From: CAZICM01 sp964537685
Lineage (GTDB): Bacteria; Myxococcota_A; Polyangia; Polyangiales; Polyangiaceae
Direction: 5' to 3'
DNA length: 64,000 bases
Assembly: GCA_964537685.1 (NCBI GenBank)
Contig: CAZICM010000034.1
Span: 1 to 64,000 of the forward strand
The translations under genes were made by a program, and so were the position numbers. The notes beneath the pieces are model-generated. The model was not told the origin of the DNA. It did not search any database and saw nothing but the letters and a program-made list of their open reading frames with translations. Shown piece after piece: positions 17,288-25,598 of the stretch (its first letter is position 1; each line of letters opens with the position of its first letter).

Positions 17288-20200
17288 GCCTTTGGGGGGG
17301 CCGAATGTGTCGCCGATGCTGTGAGGACAGTTCGTCGCGCGGAAGAAGCTGCTGGGGAAGGGATGATTCGCGCGGGTCGGGCGGACTTCCATCGTGACCG
17401 TCACGGGAGGAGCCGTCATTTGCCAGGTCACGGTGAAGACTTCATCGCTTTCTTTCTGCGCGGTGATCGTGCCTGCCTCGAACAAGCGGAAGATCCCCCA
17501 TGGGCCTTCGCGGGATAGTTCTTCGTCCAAACCGCCTGCGCCCCGAACCTGGATCTTTGCGCCGGTGGCTTTTTCTCCGGGCCACGCGAATTGATACCAA
17601 AACTCTTTTTCGTTCCGGTACGTGCGCCGCTGGCCATCGAGCTCAAAAACGACTTCGCTGACAATGGGGCTCACGGTCTTCAGGTTGATGTTGAAGACCA
17701 CACGCGGGTTCTCGCCGCCCGTGCCCCAAAGCGCATCCGTGATTTCATCAGCCCGGCGAAGGCAGTTGTACATGTTGGAATTAAACGGCGTCTTCGGGTT
17801 CACGACCCTCTGCCCCATCGCCCCCTTGGGGATGAACTGATGGCCCACCTTGTCGTGGAACTCTTTGAGGTAGGTGTCGTAGAAACCCCACAGAATGCCG
17901 TCTTTGGGCTTGAAGAAAGCCACGGCATCTTCGTAGGACGCATCCCGTGAAGACAGGGTGTTGAAAGGATAGCGGTCCCGGATTTTTTGCTCGTAGGGCG
18001 GCGCAACAACGACTTCCCACAAGCCGCTCGCCGCAGAGCCCTTGGACTTCAGCATCGCCTGATAAGCCTGGCGAAGCGGATTCATCAGCAAAGGCTCCAT
18101 CAGTTCCTGGCCCGTCTTATCCATGTCGAGAAGCAGGGTCTGCGTAACGCGAACGGCCTCTTCAAACGATTCGCGGGCACGCTTGGTATCGGCGTCGATT
18201 GGGCCGTTTTCCACGGTGCCCATTTCGCCGGCGAGCTTTTCAAGCTGCTCAACATATTTGCCCAGGCTGGGCGCCTTTTGCTGAGGAGGCGGAGCTCCTT
18301 CTGCGCCATCGGTGCCGCTGGATTGAGGTGGCGGCGGCGGTACACCGAACTCAACCATCGAGCGGAACTTCTCTTGCACGCGGTTGATGGGCGGTCCTCC
18401 AGGACCCTGGCCAAGCAAGAGTTGCTGAGCAATCCTCGATGCGCCCGGTGTGCGCACCCTTGAATCGATTCTGCGCTCGACGCGGGTTTTGATCTGATCG
18501 AGTACGCCGCCGTCCGCAGCAGCTTCCTTAGCGATTGCAGGCTTGTTGCGCGGATCGTCGAACTGCGTGTTGTCGCTCAGCGTCCGGAGCAGGCGCAGAT
18601 AAGGCCAATCCGGCGTTGCCAGAACCCGGAACTCGCCGATGGCTTCGCGGTTGGTTTGAGGAATGGCAACGTCGATATCGCGGAAGAAACGCTCCCATTG
18701 CCGCATGTACTCGGTCTCGTAGTCGTCGCGCACGCGGTCGAGGGCTTTCTGAATGCGGTCGCCCTGCTTCTTCTCGTCATCGGTAAAGGGCAAGACCCAC
18801 TGCTCGCGATCGAGCTGTTTGTAGCCGTCTTTGAGCGACGCCATTACCTGCGCATAACCCTCAGCCGTGTACGGACCTTCCACCTTGAACCATTGCTGTG
18901 TGCGTTCGTGCTGGCTGCTCCGCACTTCGGCGAGCACTTCCGGCCTGTCGGCACCGAACAAGTCATTGAGCGTGACCGGCGGATATTTAAGGTTTTCGCG
19001 CGTGGCAGGTCCGCTTTCGTCGTACTTCTGATCGATAAGCGTCGTGACGAACTGCTCGTAATAGCGGGCCGTGTCGCCAACGCGCCGCAGCCTGTCCTGC
19101 ACCTGTTCCACAAGCTGGCGGTTGAGCGGCGGCTCCGCTTTCACCAATCCGCGCCGGAGCAAATCGACGTAGTACGCCACATGCGGGCGGATCTGCATCT
19201 TGAGGTCTTGCTCGGACATGTTTGTGGTCGAGCGCAGCACTTCAGCCCACGCATTGGTCAGGCGGTCGGTCTCCCAGCCCGCGTTCTCGCCCTCTGCGAG
19301 ATGCACCATGTCGTCGAGCAGCAGATAGGTTTTAAGCGTGTTGTAGTCGTCGAGGAATTTCTCGCCGCGCGCTTCTTTGAGCTTTGCCTCAAGCTTGTCG
19401 CGCGTGGGTGTCACAAAGCCTTGCTTCAGTGTGTCGACGTATTGCTTTTTGGCCGGATCGAAGAGGGTCGTGCCCTGATACATGCCCCAGCGGTGGGAGA
19501 TGGGCGGACCGTCTTGCTCGTATTGATCGAGCAACTGCAGGTGATCGCGAAGCGAATCGAGCTTCGCTACTTTGTCGCCCGCGTCGGTTCCGTCTTGCCA
19601 TTTGACCTCGGCAGCCTCGGTCGACACGCGCTTGGTCGTGTCGATCAGTTTGCGGTTGTTCCGGAATGCGATGATTGCCGGAACAACAAACAGAAATCCG
19701 AGGGCGGCGGCCAGGGCTGCTACCAGCAAGCGCTTGTTGCGCTCCCGCCGGATAACCGCCTCCGATCGAAGCGCAAGGCCGGCGTCGGGGAAGATGATGC
19801 TCTGGAAGACGTCGCGTAAGAAGTAGCTCTTCTTTTCGCCGCGCTCGGCTTCCGCTTCCACAACAGGCTTCAGTCCAAAGGCCCGCGCCATCGCGCCGAC
19901 GACGCGATCCAAGGGGCGGCCTTCCTGTGTACCGCTGGAGAAGTAAGCGCCGCGCAGCAGCGGAATGGGAGAAGAACCCGAGCCCGGTGCAAATGCTGCC
20001 TGCAGAAAGTCGGAGAGGTTGCGCTTGATCGCCGCGAATTCAAGCGGGAATTGATACACCTTCTCTTTCACTTCGCGGCTTCGCTCAAGCGCCATGCGGC
20101 GAAGGGCGCGCGTGTGTGCGCGTTCCACGAGAAGATCGAATTCGGTGTCGAAGAGTTTGCCCGGATCGGTTCGGTTCGCATCCAAGCGGAAGGTCGCGCC

Positions 20201-21052
20201 CCATGGCTGTGCGCGCTCGCTCTTCTTCAGGTCTCCAAAGAATTCCGTAAAACCGGCGATCAAATCGGCCTTTGTGAAGACGACATACACCGGCACAGCC
20301 ATGTGCAAAGTCGCCTGCATCTCGTCGATGCGCGCGCGGATTTTCTTGCCCATCTGCTGGACGCTTTCTTCGTTGGCGTCCATCAGCTCGCTGATGCTCA
20401 CGGCGACGATCACACCGTTGATCGGCTTGTCCGTGCGGTATTTCAGAAGCTGTTCGAGGAAGGCCATCCACTCGTCGTGGTCTTCGGCTTCCGTCATGTA
20501 ACGGCCGGCCGTGTCGAGCAGAATGGCTTCGTTTGTAAACCACCATTCGCAATTGCGCGTGCCGCCGACGCCCTTTACGCCGCCGCCCGTGGGATCGAGA
20601 TAGGGAAAGGTCAATCCGGAGTGGCGCAGCGCCGTGGTCTTTCCAGCGCCGGGAGGGCCAACCATCACATACCAAGGCAAGGCGTACAGCGCGTCCGAGC
20701 CGCGTTTTCCGCCGCCAAGCTTGGAGCGTTTGATGGTTTCAATGCCTTCTTGAATCTGGCGGTGCAGCTCTTGAATTTCTGCACGCTGCTCAGGCTTGGC
20801 CGCGAGGGCCTGCTCCTGGGCTTGCTGTGCAATCGCCTTCTCCAGCGCACGCGCAGCACGAGCCGCCCGCACCCGCCGGAATAGATAAACGGCGACCAGG
20901 ACCACGATGACAATCGCGGTGATGCCGATGGGAATCCAGAGGAAGCTTTCAACCCCCGGCGCACTCGCCTGAGAAGGATCAGGTCGCAGGAAAAAGAACC
21001 ACCCGGTCCACGCTAGAGCAACGACCAGGCCGCTCAGGATCCAAAGCCACAT
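17285..21052 (-). CDS. tssM: Type VI secretion membrane protein TssM (IcmF)
   Basis: The 1255-residue product has two N-terminal membrane spans (about 3-22 and 39-58), a cytoplasmic P-loop domain with GPPGAGKT (132-139), a third span near the segment LLVAALAAALGFLFVV, and a long periplasmic part with the ImcF-related and VasK-type C-terminal regions. TssM forms the inner-membrane/periplasm-spanning core of the type VI membrane complex with TssL and TssJ. The intact Walker A suggests a nucleotide-binding version. It follows tssL by 69 nt and shares its stop region with the arm of a large inverted repeat. A proline and glutamine-rich insertion (PPPPPQSSGTDG) lies in the periplasmic part. Confidence 0.96.
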   Translation of the reverse strand: MWLWILSGLVVALAWTGWFFFLRPDPSQASAPGVESFLWIPIGITAIVIVVLVAVYLFRRVRAARAARALEKAIAQQAQEQALAAKPEQRAEIQELHRQIQEGIETIKRSKLGGGKRGSDALYALPWYVMVGPPGAGKTTALRHSGLTFPYLDPTGGGVKGVGGTRNCEWWFTNEAILLDTAGRYMTEAEDHDEWMAFLEQLLKYRTDKPINGVIVAVSISELMDANEESVQQMGKKIRARIDEMQATLHMAVPVYVVFTKADLIAGFTEFFGDLKKSERAQPWGATFRLDANRTDPGKLFDTEFDLLVERAHTRALRRMALERSREVKEKVYQFPLEFAAIKRNLSDFLQAAFAPGSGSSPIPLLRGAYFSSGTQEGRPLDRVVGAMARAFGLKPVVEAEAERGEKKSYFLRDVFQSIIFPDAGLALRSEAVIRRERNKRLLVAALAAALGFLFVVPAIIAFRNNRKLIDTTKRVSTEAAEVKWQDGTDAGDKVAKLDSLRDHLQLLDQYEQDGPPISHRWGMYQGTTLFDPAKKQYVDTLKQGFVTPTRDKLEAKLKEARGEKFLDDYNTLKTYLLLDDMVHLAEGENAGWETDRLTNAWAEVLRSTTNMSEQDLKMQIRPHVAYYVDLLRRGLVKAEPPLNRQLVEQVQDRLRRVGDTARYYEQFVTTLIDQKYDESGPATRENLKYPPVTLNDLFGADRPEVLAEVRSSQHERTQQWFKVEGPYTAEGYAQVMASLKDGYKQLDREQWVLPFTDDEKKQGDRIQKALDRVRDDYETEYMRQWERFFRDIDVAIPQTNREAIGEFRVLATPDWPYLRLLRTLSDNTQFDDPRNKPAIAKEAAADGGVLDQIKTRVERRIDSRVRTPGASRIAQQLLLGQGPGGPPINRVQEKFRSMVEFGVPPPPPQSSGTDGAEGAPPPQQKAPSLGKYVEQLEKLAGEMGTVENGPIDADTKRARESFEEAVRVTQTLLLDMDKTGQELMEPLLMNPLRQAYQAMLKSKGSAASGLWEVVVAPPYEQKIRDRYPFNTLSSRDASYEDAVAFFKPKDGILWGFYDTYLKEFHDKVGHQFIPKGAMGQRVVNPKTPFNSNMYNCLRRADEITDALWGTGGENPRVVFNINLKTVSPIVSEVVFELDGQRRTYRNEKEFWYQFAWPGEKATGAKIQVRGAGGLDEELSREGPWGIFRLFEAGTITAQKESDEVFTVTWQMTAPPVTVTMEVRPTRANHPFPSSFFRATNCPHSIGDTFGPPKG

Positions 21053-21121
21053 GGAGACATCTCCCTAGAAATTCGATACCCGCGCCCGCGCTCACAGCCA
21101 CACATGAAAGGAGCGCGCTGA

Positions 21122-21790
21122 TTACTTGAGGAGTTTCTGAATGGAATCGGCAACCGAATCAGCGTTCGAACCGATAACCAAGCGCAAGATGATGACGATG
21201 ATGAGCGCAAGGGCGAGAAAGCCCAGCGCGATCGCCACGAAGGGAAGCTCGCGGCGAACGGCGCTTGCGCTTCCGTCCTTGCGTTCAGCGTTTGGTGCGA
21301 GCTGCTCGGCTGTGCCTTCCGAGAGCGCGACGTAGTTACCGACACCTTCAACAACGGCACTCAGGCCCTCCTGCTGGCGAATACGATATTTCCCTTGGAA
21401 GCCGAGGGCCAAACATAGGAAGTAGATTTCTGCGACGTGCGCTCTTCCCCGCTGTCCGTACATCTCGTCGAGCTTTTGGAAGAACACGTCGCCCGCTGTG
21501 TTGAGCTGGAAGAACTGAAGCTGCAGCGGGTTGGAGAGCCACTGCGTTTTGCCAGGCCAGTTCGAGTGATAAATCACCTCGTCGGCAAAGGCCGCGAGCG
21601 CGAATTTGGCATCGAACATGTCTTGTTCTGGAATGCGCGATTCCTTGCCGTTCTGCATCATCGTGTCGAACAGGCCGAGCACGCGCCGCTGCAAGATGTC
21701 CGGTGCGGGCAGGTCGCGCGAATTCCGAAGCTGTAGGATCAGCGAAAGAACATCGCTGCAAACCCAGTACATCGATTGCGACAAGCTCAT
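21122..21790 (-). CDS. tssL: Type VI secretion membrane protein TssL (DotU)
   Basis: The 222-residue product is a DotU/IcmH-type protein: a cytoplasmic helical hook with the conserved FALAAFADEVIYH and FFQKLDE wording and FLCLALGFQGKYR, followed by a C-terminal membrane span (about 184-206). It is the short form with no periplasmic OmpA-like peptidoglycan-binding domain, so wall anchoring must come from another protein. TssL joins TssM and TssJ in the trans-envelope complex and contacts the TssK-containing baseplate. It sits between tssK and tssM on the minus strand, with 76 and 69 nt gaps. Confidence 0.96.
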   Translation of the reverse strand: MSLSQSMYWVCSDVLSLILQLRNSRDLPAPDILQRRVLGLFDTMMQNGKESRIPEQDMFDAKFALAAFADEVIYHSNWPGKTQWLSNPLQLQFFQLNTAGDVFFQKLDEMYGQRGRAHVAEIYFLCLALGFQGKYRIRQQEGLSAVVEGVGNYVALSEGTAEQLAPNAERKDGSASAVRRELPFVAIALGFLALALIIVIILRLVIGSNADSVADSIQKLLK

Positions 21791-21866
21791 GCCGACTGCC
21801 TCTTTCCTGCTTTCTGTTCCTCAAGCGGGCAAAACCAGGCGCGCTGGCCGGGTCTGCCAAAAACTC

Positions 21867-23228
21867 TCACGTTGATTTTGCCTTCACCGCGATGAGCCGC
21901 AGATCGACTTTCTGCGGATCAATCGGCTGGTAGATGGCAATTGTTCCAGAGCCCAAAATGTCGTTCCAGTAATCGCCGGCTTGGTCGACCCGCAGGTAGA
22001 CAACACCGGGTTTAATCGGAATCGCACCGGGCGGCCGGTATTCGATGGCAACCTTCACGCCGGGCATAGCGGCGTTGAGGATGTAGCCAATCTGCGTCCA
22101 CGAGCCGATCTTGAGCAGGCGCGGAAGGCGTTCGCGCAGCGTGCCTTCGTCCGCTCCTTTGGCCTCGAGAAAGAGTTCGTGCGTGCGCGGAAGTTTCGGA
22201 TCTTCGAAGCGGCCGAGGTACATGCCGTCCTCGCGCTTCTCGAGCGGAACGATGGTGAATTCGTCCGCGAGCACCGCGGAAACCAGCGTGAGCGCCCGGG
22301 CAACCAGCGGATCGAAAGTATCCGTGAGCTCCAAGTAATTGAACTTCGGCAGGCCCGTTGGATCGCCGTCCGGCGAGAAGGTGCACAGCTCGCCAATCAA
22401 TCCAGCGATCGTGAGGTAGCACTGCTCGGGATGCTGATCGCCGTGATCGACCATGTGCGACACCGCGGGGATGTACGAGTTGATCGCGTGGAGCAGCCAA
22501 AACTTCGCGACATCGGACGCTTGAAAATCGACCGACGCTGCGGTGCGCATCCGGCGGCCTTCGGCGAGCGATTTCTGCCGGCCAACCATGGCGGACAAGA
22601 TCTTGCGGAGCCCGTCCATGAGGTGCTCCGAGGCTCCGATATGCATGATCGGAGGAATAAAATTTTTGCGGACAACGATCGCGCCTGTCCGGTCGCGCAC
22701 GAGCTGCCCGATGCGCACCGTTTGATAGGCATCGCGAGGCTCGGTGCCAAACAGGAGGCGCAGGTTTGACCTTGCCCAGCTCACCGCTTGTTCGTTACGG
22801 CCCGTCGTGATGTCAGGCACTGTTACCTGCTGCGCCATGTAGCGCACCGCAGGGCTTGCCTTCGCCGGATCGAGCCCGACGTTCGACGCCGCATCGCGCG
22901 GATTGGGCACCGCGAGATAAACGTCGAGCACCTCGAGCGATGCTGGAAACATCCCCTCAAGCGGGCGGGCCTCCACTTGGTCTTCGCCCCGATCGCCTAT
23001 TAAAAACGGCATTCCATCGGGAAAAGCTCCATGGCACTTCACCACGCGGAGCTGGCCGGAGACGAGCGCGCGTTCATCGAACTGCACGCCGGTCACGCCC
23101 CAATCGTAGGCAAGGAGCGCATGAAGACGCGCTTGCAGCATCGCTTCATGGTAGAGGTCTGACTGCTGCAAATGCTGAGGGGTCATAAAGAGCCCCTCGG
23201 TCCAAACAGGCTTTCGCGGGTGGATCAT
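21867..23228 (-). CDS. tssK: Type VI secretion baseplate protein TssK
   Basis: The 453-residue product opens with PVWTEGLFMTPQHLQQ, the hallmark of TssK/VasE proteins. TssK forms trimers that link the baseplate (TssE, TssF, TssG, VgrG) to the TssJLM membrane complex. The length and the C-terminal YLRVDQAGDYWND region fit the family. It lies between tssJ (64 nt upstream on the minus strand) and tssL, in the usual J-K-L order. Confidence 0.96.
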   Translation of the reverse strand: MIHPRKPVWTEGLFMTPQHLQQSDLYHEAMLQARLHALLAYDWGVTGVQFDERALVSGQLRVVKCHGAFPDGMPFLIGDRGEDQVEARPLEGMFPASLEVLDVYLAVPNPRDAASNVGLDPAKASPAVRYMAQQVTVPDITTGRNEQAVSWARSNLRLLFGTEPRDAYQTVRIGQLVRDRTGAIVVRKNFIPPIMHIGASEHLMDGLRKILSAMVGRQKSLAEGRRMRTAASVDFQASDVAKFWLLHAINSYIPAVSHMVDHGDQHPEQCYLTIAGLIGELCTFSPDGDPTGLPKFNYLELTDTFDPLVARALTLVSAVLADEFTIVPLEKREDGMYLGRFEDPKLPRTHELFLEAKGADEGTLRERLPRLLKIGSWTQIGYILNAAMPGVKVAIEYRPPGAIPIKPGVVYLRVDQAGDYWNDILGSGTIAIYQPIDPQKVDLRLIAVKAKST

Positions 23229-23292
23229 GACGCCCGGCCAGTCTTATCAGAAATCGGCGATTCCTTGGCTGATGTGTTGCCCAGTGCGCTGT

Positions 23293-24024
23293 TCATTGAG
23301 CACCCGCCGGCCCTGTGGGCGCATTCGGTGCGGCATTGCCGGAGCCAGGGGCACCTTCGCCGCCGCCCGCCGATGTCGAGCCCTTGGGCAGCGAGATCTT
23401 TTTCGTTGGGTTGGCGTTGGGGAACATGGACTCATCGAATTGACTGCCGTTATCGATCTTCGTCGATTCGATGTAGAAGGCAGCCCTTGGATCGGCCTCA
23501 GGCGCTCCCGCATCCCCTCCCCGCCCGCCGCATGCAACTTCGCCAGGCGGCAGTGGGAACTCATAAAAGGTCTTCCAGCTTTGCCCTTTCGGACTGTGGA
23601 ACAGCGCTACTCCGGCTAAGAAGCTCGCTTCCTTGATCCGCTCGAATTTCACTTCGACCAGATCGTTCGGAAACACGCCGACTTCATCGACTTTCATGAT
23701 GTCGTCGGCGAGCACTTCCTTGTCCTTCAAGAGCACGTCGTCGTACGACGCGTTGAGCAGCCGCACATCGCCCTTGAGCTGATACAGCCGGACCACAACG
23801 GGCCTGGGATTGCCGTTTTCGTTCGGGTTGATGTTGTCCGCCGCGTAGATGTTCAGCGTGACCATCTGAACATTGCACGGCTCGGGTTGCTCGGGCGGAG
23901 GCGTAGACGAGCAGGCCGTCCCCCAAATGAGGGCCATCGCCGACATCGAGGCCGTTGCCAAGAAAACCGCTCCAAGCCTTTGAAACCAATTCTTTGAGGC
24001 ACGCACGAGCATTGGCGCGAGCAT
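23293..24024 (-). CDS. tssJ: Type VI secretion lipoprotein TssJ
   Basis: The mature part has TssJ-type sequence (NIYAADNINPNENG, PVVVRLYQLKGD, FPNDLVEVKFERIKEASFLAGVALF as separate conserved blocks), preceded by a signal peptide with lipobox GTAC. TssJ anchors the type VI membrane complex to the outer membrane. The reading frame continues upstream to 24114, but that would overlap the divergent esterase gene, so an internal start (24024, or 24012) giving a normal signal peptide is preferred. The C-terminus has an unusual extension of about 70 residues, rich in Gly, Ala and Pro after GGRGGDAGAPEAD, absent from short TssJ proteins. It heads the tssJ-K-L-M run. Confidence 0.92.
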   Translation of the reverse strand: MLAPMLVRASKNWFQRLGAVFLATASMSAMALIWGTACSSTPPPEQPEPCNVQMVTLNIYAADNINPNENGNPRPVVVRLYQLKGDVRLLNASYDDVLLKDKEVLADDIMKVDEVGVFPNDLVEVKFERIKEASFLAGVALFHSPKGQSWKTFYEFPLPPGEVACGGRGGDAGAPEADPRAAFYIESTKIDNGSQFDESMFPNANPTKKISLPKGSTSAGGGEGAPGSGNAAPNAPTGPAGAQ

Positions 24025-24099
24025 ATTCCAAAGCCCGCCCAAACCCCAAGTTTCCGATGAGGCTCTTTTTGGAAGGTCGCCCCGGCACGGCCGAATAGC

Positions 24100-24936
24100 A
24101 TGGGCTCTATGCACGCTGGCCCGCGCATTTTGATGATTTGTGTTCTTTGCTCTCTGCTTCTTGCGGGAGCGTGTGAAGAGCGCCGGGCGGAGCCTCTGGC
24201 TCCCTCTTCCGACGCTCAGGAGGCTGCGCCAAAGGATGCGCAGCGGACATCAAGATCTTCGTCCCCACACCCGTCCAAAGCGGCTGATGCTGTCTTCGAA
24301 GCGGCGGGCGTGCGCTGTTTGGAAGTCGTCACGCAAGGCGCCGATCCTCAAGCTGAATTGCCACTAATCCTGGCGATCCATGGCCTGGGTGATCGGCCTG
24401 AGAACTTCGCTTCGCTGGTTCGGCATTTTGGCAAGCCCGCCCGTTTCATTTTGCCTCAAGGCTTAACGTCTCACCGTGATGGCTTTTCATGGTTTCCGTT
24501 CGGGCTTGGTCTTTTGCATCCGGATACAGAGGCGGGCATCCGAAGCGCTGCGAAGAAATTGAGCGAATCGATTGCGGTAATCAGCGCGTCGAGGCCCACG
24601 AAAAATAAAGCGATTGTTACGGGTTTTTCACAAGGGGGCGCGCTGAGTTTTGCTCTTGCGCTTTTTCATCCCGATAGCGTCGCAGCAGCTTTTCCTATCG
24701 GAGGATGGATTGCATCTCCCCTTCCCGACAAGGCGCCCCAACGGGCTCCGCGCATCGTTGCTCTGCATGGCGAGGCAGATACGCTGATTCCTATATTGCC
24801 TACAAAACAAGCTATCTTGCGTCTTTCAAGCACGGGATGGAACGCCGAGCTGAGACCGTTTGAAGGCGTCGCGCACAGTGTGCCGGCCCAGGTTCAGAAC
24901 GAACTGTTTGGCTTGCTGGAAAACGCGCTTCCATAG
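24100..24936 (+). CDS. Alpha/beta hydrolase (carboxylesterase/phospholipase-like), exported
   Basis: The 278-residue product has an N-terminal hydrophobic signal ending at LLLAGAC, suggesting a lipoprotein although the lipobox is weak. The catalytic domain shows the HGLGDRPENF oxyanion region, the nucleophile elbow GFSQGG, an acid in LHGEADTLIP and a final His in GVAHSVP: a complete Ser-Asp-His set of the phospholipase/carboxylesterase type. It should hydrolyse short-chain or lipid esters in the periplasm. It is inserted on the opposite strand between tssJ and the NlpC/P60-like gene, so a link to type VI secretion is possible but unproven. Starts at 24100 or 24109 are both possible; no strong ribosome site is seen. 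Confidence 0.82.
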   Translation: MGSMHAGPRILMICVLCSLLLAGACEERRAEPLAPSSDAQEAAPKDAQRTSRSSSPHPSKAADAVFEAAGVRCLEVVTQGADPQAELPLILAIHGLGDRPENFASLVRHFGKPARFILPQGLTSHRDGFSWFPFGLGLLHPDTEAGIRSAAKKLSESIAVISASRPTKNKAIVTGFSQGGALSFALALFHPDSVAAAFPIGGWIASPLPDKAPQRAPRIVALHGEADTLIPILPTKQAILRLSSTGWNAELRPFEGVAHSVPAQVQNELFGLLENALP

Positions 24937-24990
24937 AGGGAAGCAGGGGGGAAGCGGCGAGGAAATAAGCAGCGGCAGGAAAGAAACGGC

Positions 24991-25374
24991 TTACTCAATC
25001 ACGTAGTAAAAATCGCCGTCGTTGCTCGGATCGTTGTCGCCGGCCTTATAGCGAATCGTCCGCTTGGAAACCGCGTGGCCCGACCACTGGTCGTAAACCT
25101 GGATGCCGTGCTCGTCGTGCGAGATGTAAATCGCGGCATGGTTGCCGTGCGAGCGGTTCGGATACACGCCGTTGATAAAGGTCGCGATGGCCGTCCCTGG
25201 AGCGATGTACTGGGCGCCCTTTATGCGCTCGCCCGGCGTCCAGCCAGAGGTGTGACCGACATTGGTCGTCTTCTGCAAGAAAGCGACACACTGGCCAGTT
25301 CCAACAACCTTACCCACATATGCTTCGGGATTCGGACAAATGTACGCCACGGGGACCTCCACATCGAAAGGCAC
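24991..25374 (-). CDS. Small NlpC/P60-like (BPSL0067-type) protein, candidate type VI cargo
   Basis: The 127-residue product has no signal peptide or membrane span. It carries GTGQCVAF (Cys29), GNHAAIYI (His79) and VYDQW (Asp95), spaced as in small NlpC/P60- or CHAP-like cysteine peptidases, and closely resembles proteins named BPSL0067 family. Such folds cleave peptidoglycan cross-links or stems. Its place inside a type VI cluster, between clpV and tssJ, together with the lack of a signal, makes a secreted wall-cleaving effector the best inference. No obvious small periplasmic immunity gene sits next to it; the neighbour on the other side is the esterase gene. A structural or housekeeping role cannot be excluded. 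Confidence 0.72.
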   Translation of the reverse strand: MPFDVEVPVAYICPNPEAYVGKVVGTGQCVAFLQKTTNVGHTSGWTPGERIKGAQYIAPGTAIATFINGVYPNRSHGNHAAIYISHDEHGIQVYDQWSGHAVSKRTIRYKAGDNDPSNDGDFYYVIE

Positions 25375-25519
25375 CGAAGTCGGTGCTTAGCAAACAAGAA
25401 TCGGAAGGCTGACGCTATCGATCTGCACCATGAAGAGCAACCACTGATGATGGCTCTCGGCTGATTGCTCTGCGGACAATTGCCCTCAATTGAGGCGGAG
25501 CGTCTGCCTCATGGATTTA

Positions 25520-25564
25520 GCCTCTGGAGTCCAGGGCTCTAGCCACGACTCCGACTCCAGAGGC
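25520..25564 (-). terminator. Perfect 12-bp hairpin downstream of clpV
   Basis: GCCTCTGGAGTC (25520-25531) and GACTCCAGAGGC (25553-25564) are perfect complements around a 21-nt loop, just after the clpV stop on the minus strand. There is no clear T-run, so it may be a weak terminator or an mRNA-stabilising hairpin separating clpV from the NlpC/P60-like gene. Confidence 0.5.
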
Positions 25565-25598
25565 GCTCATCCAAACAGTGCTGTTCGATTTTAATAAA

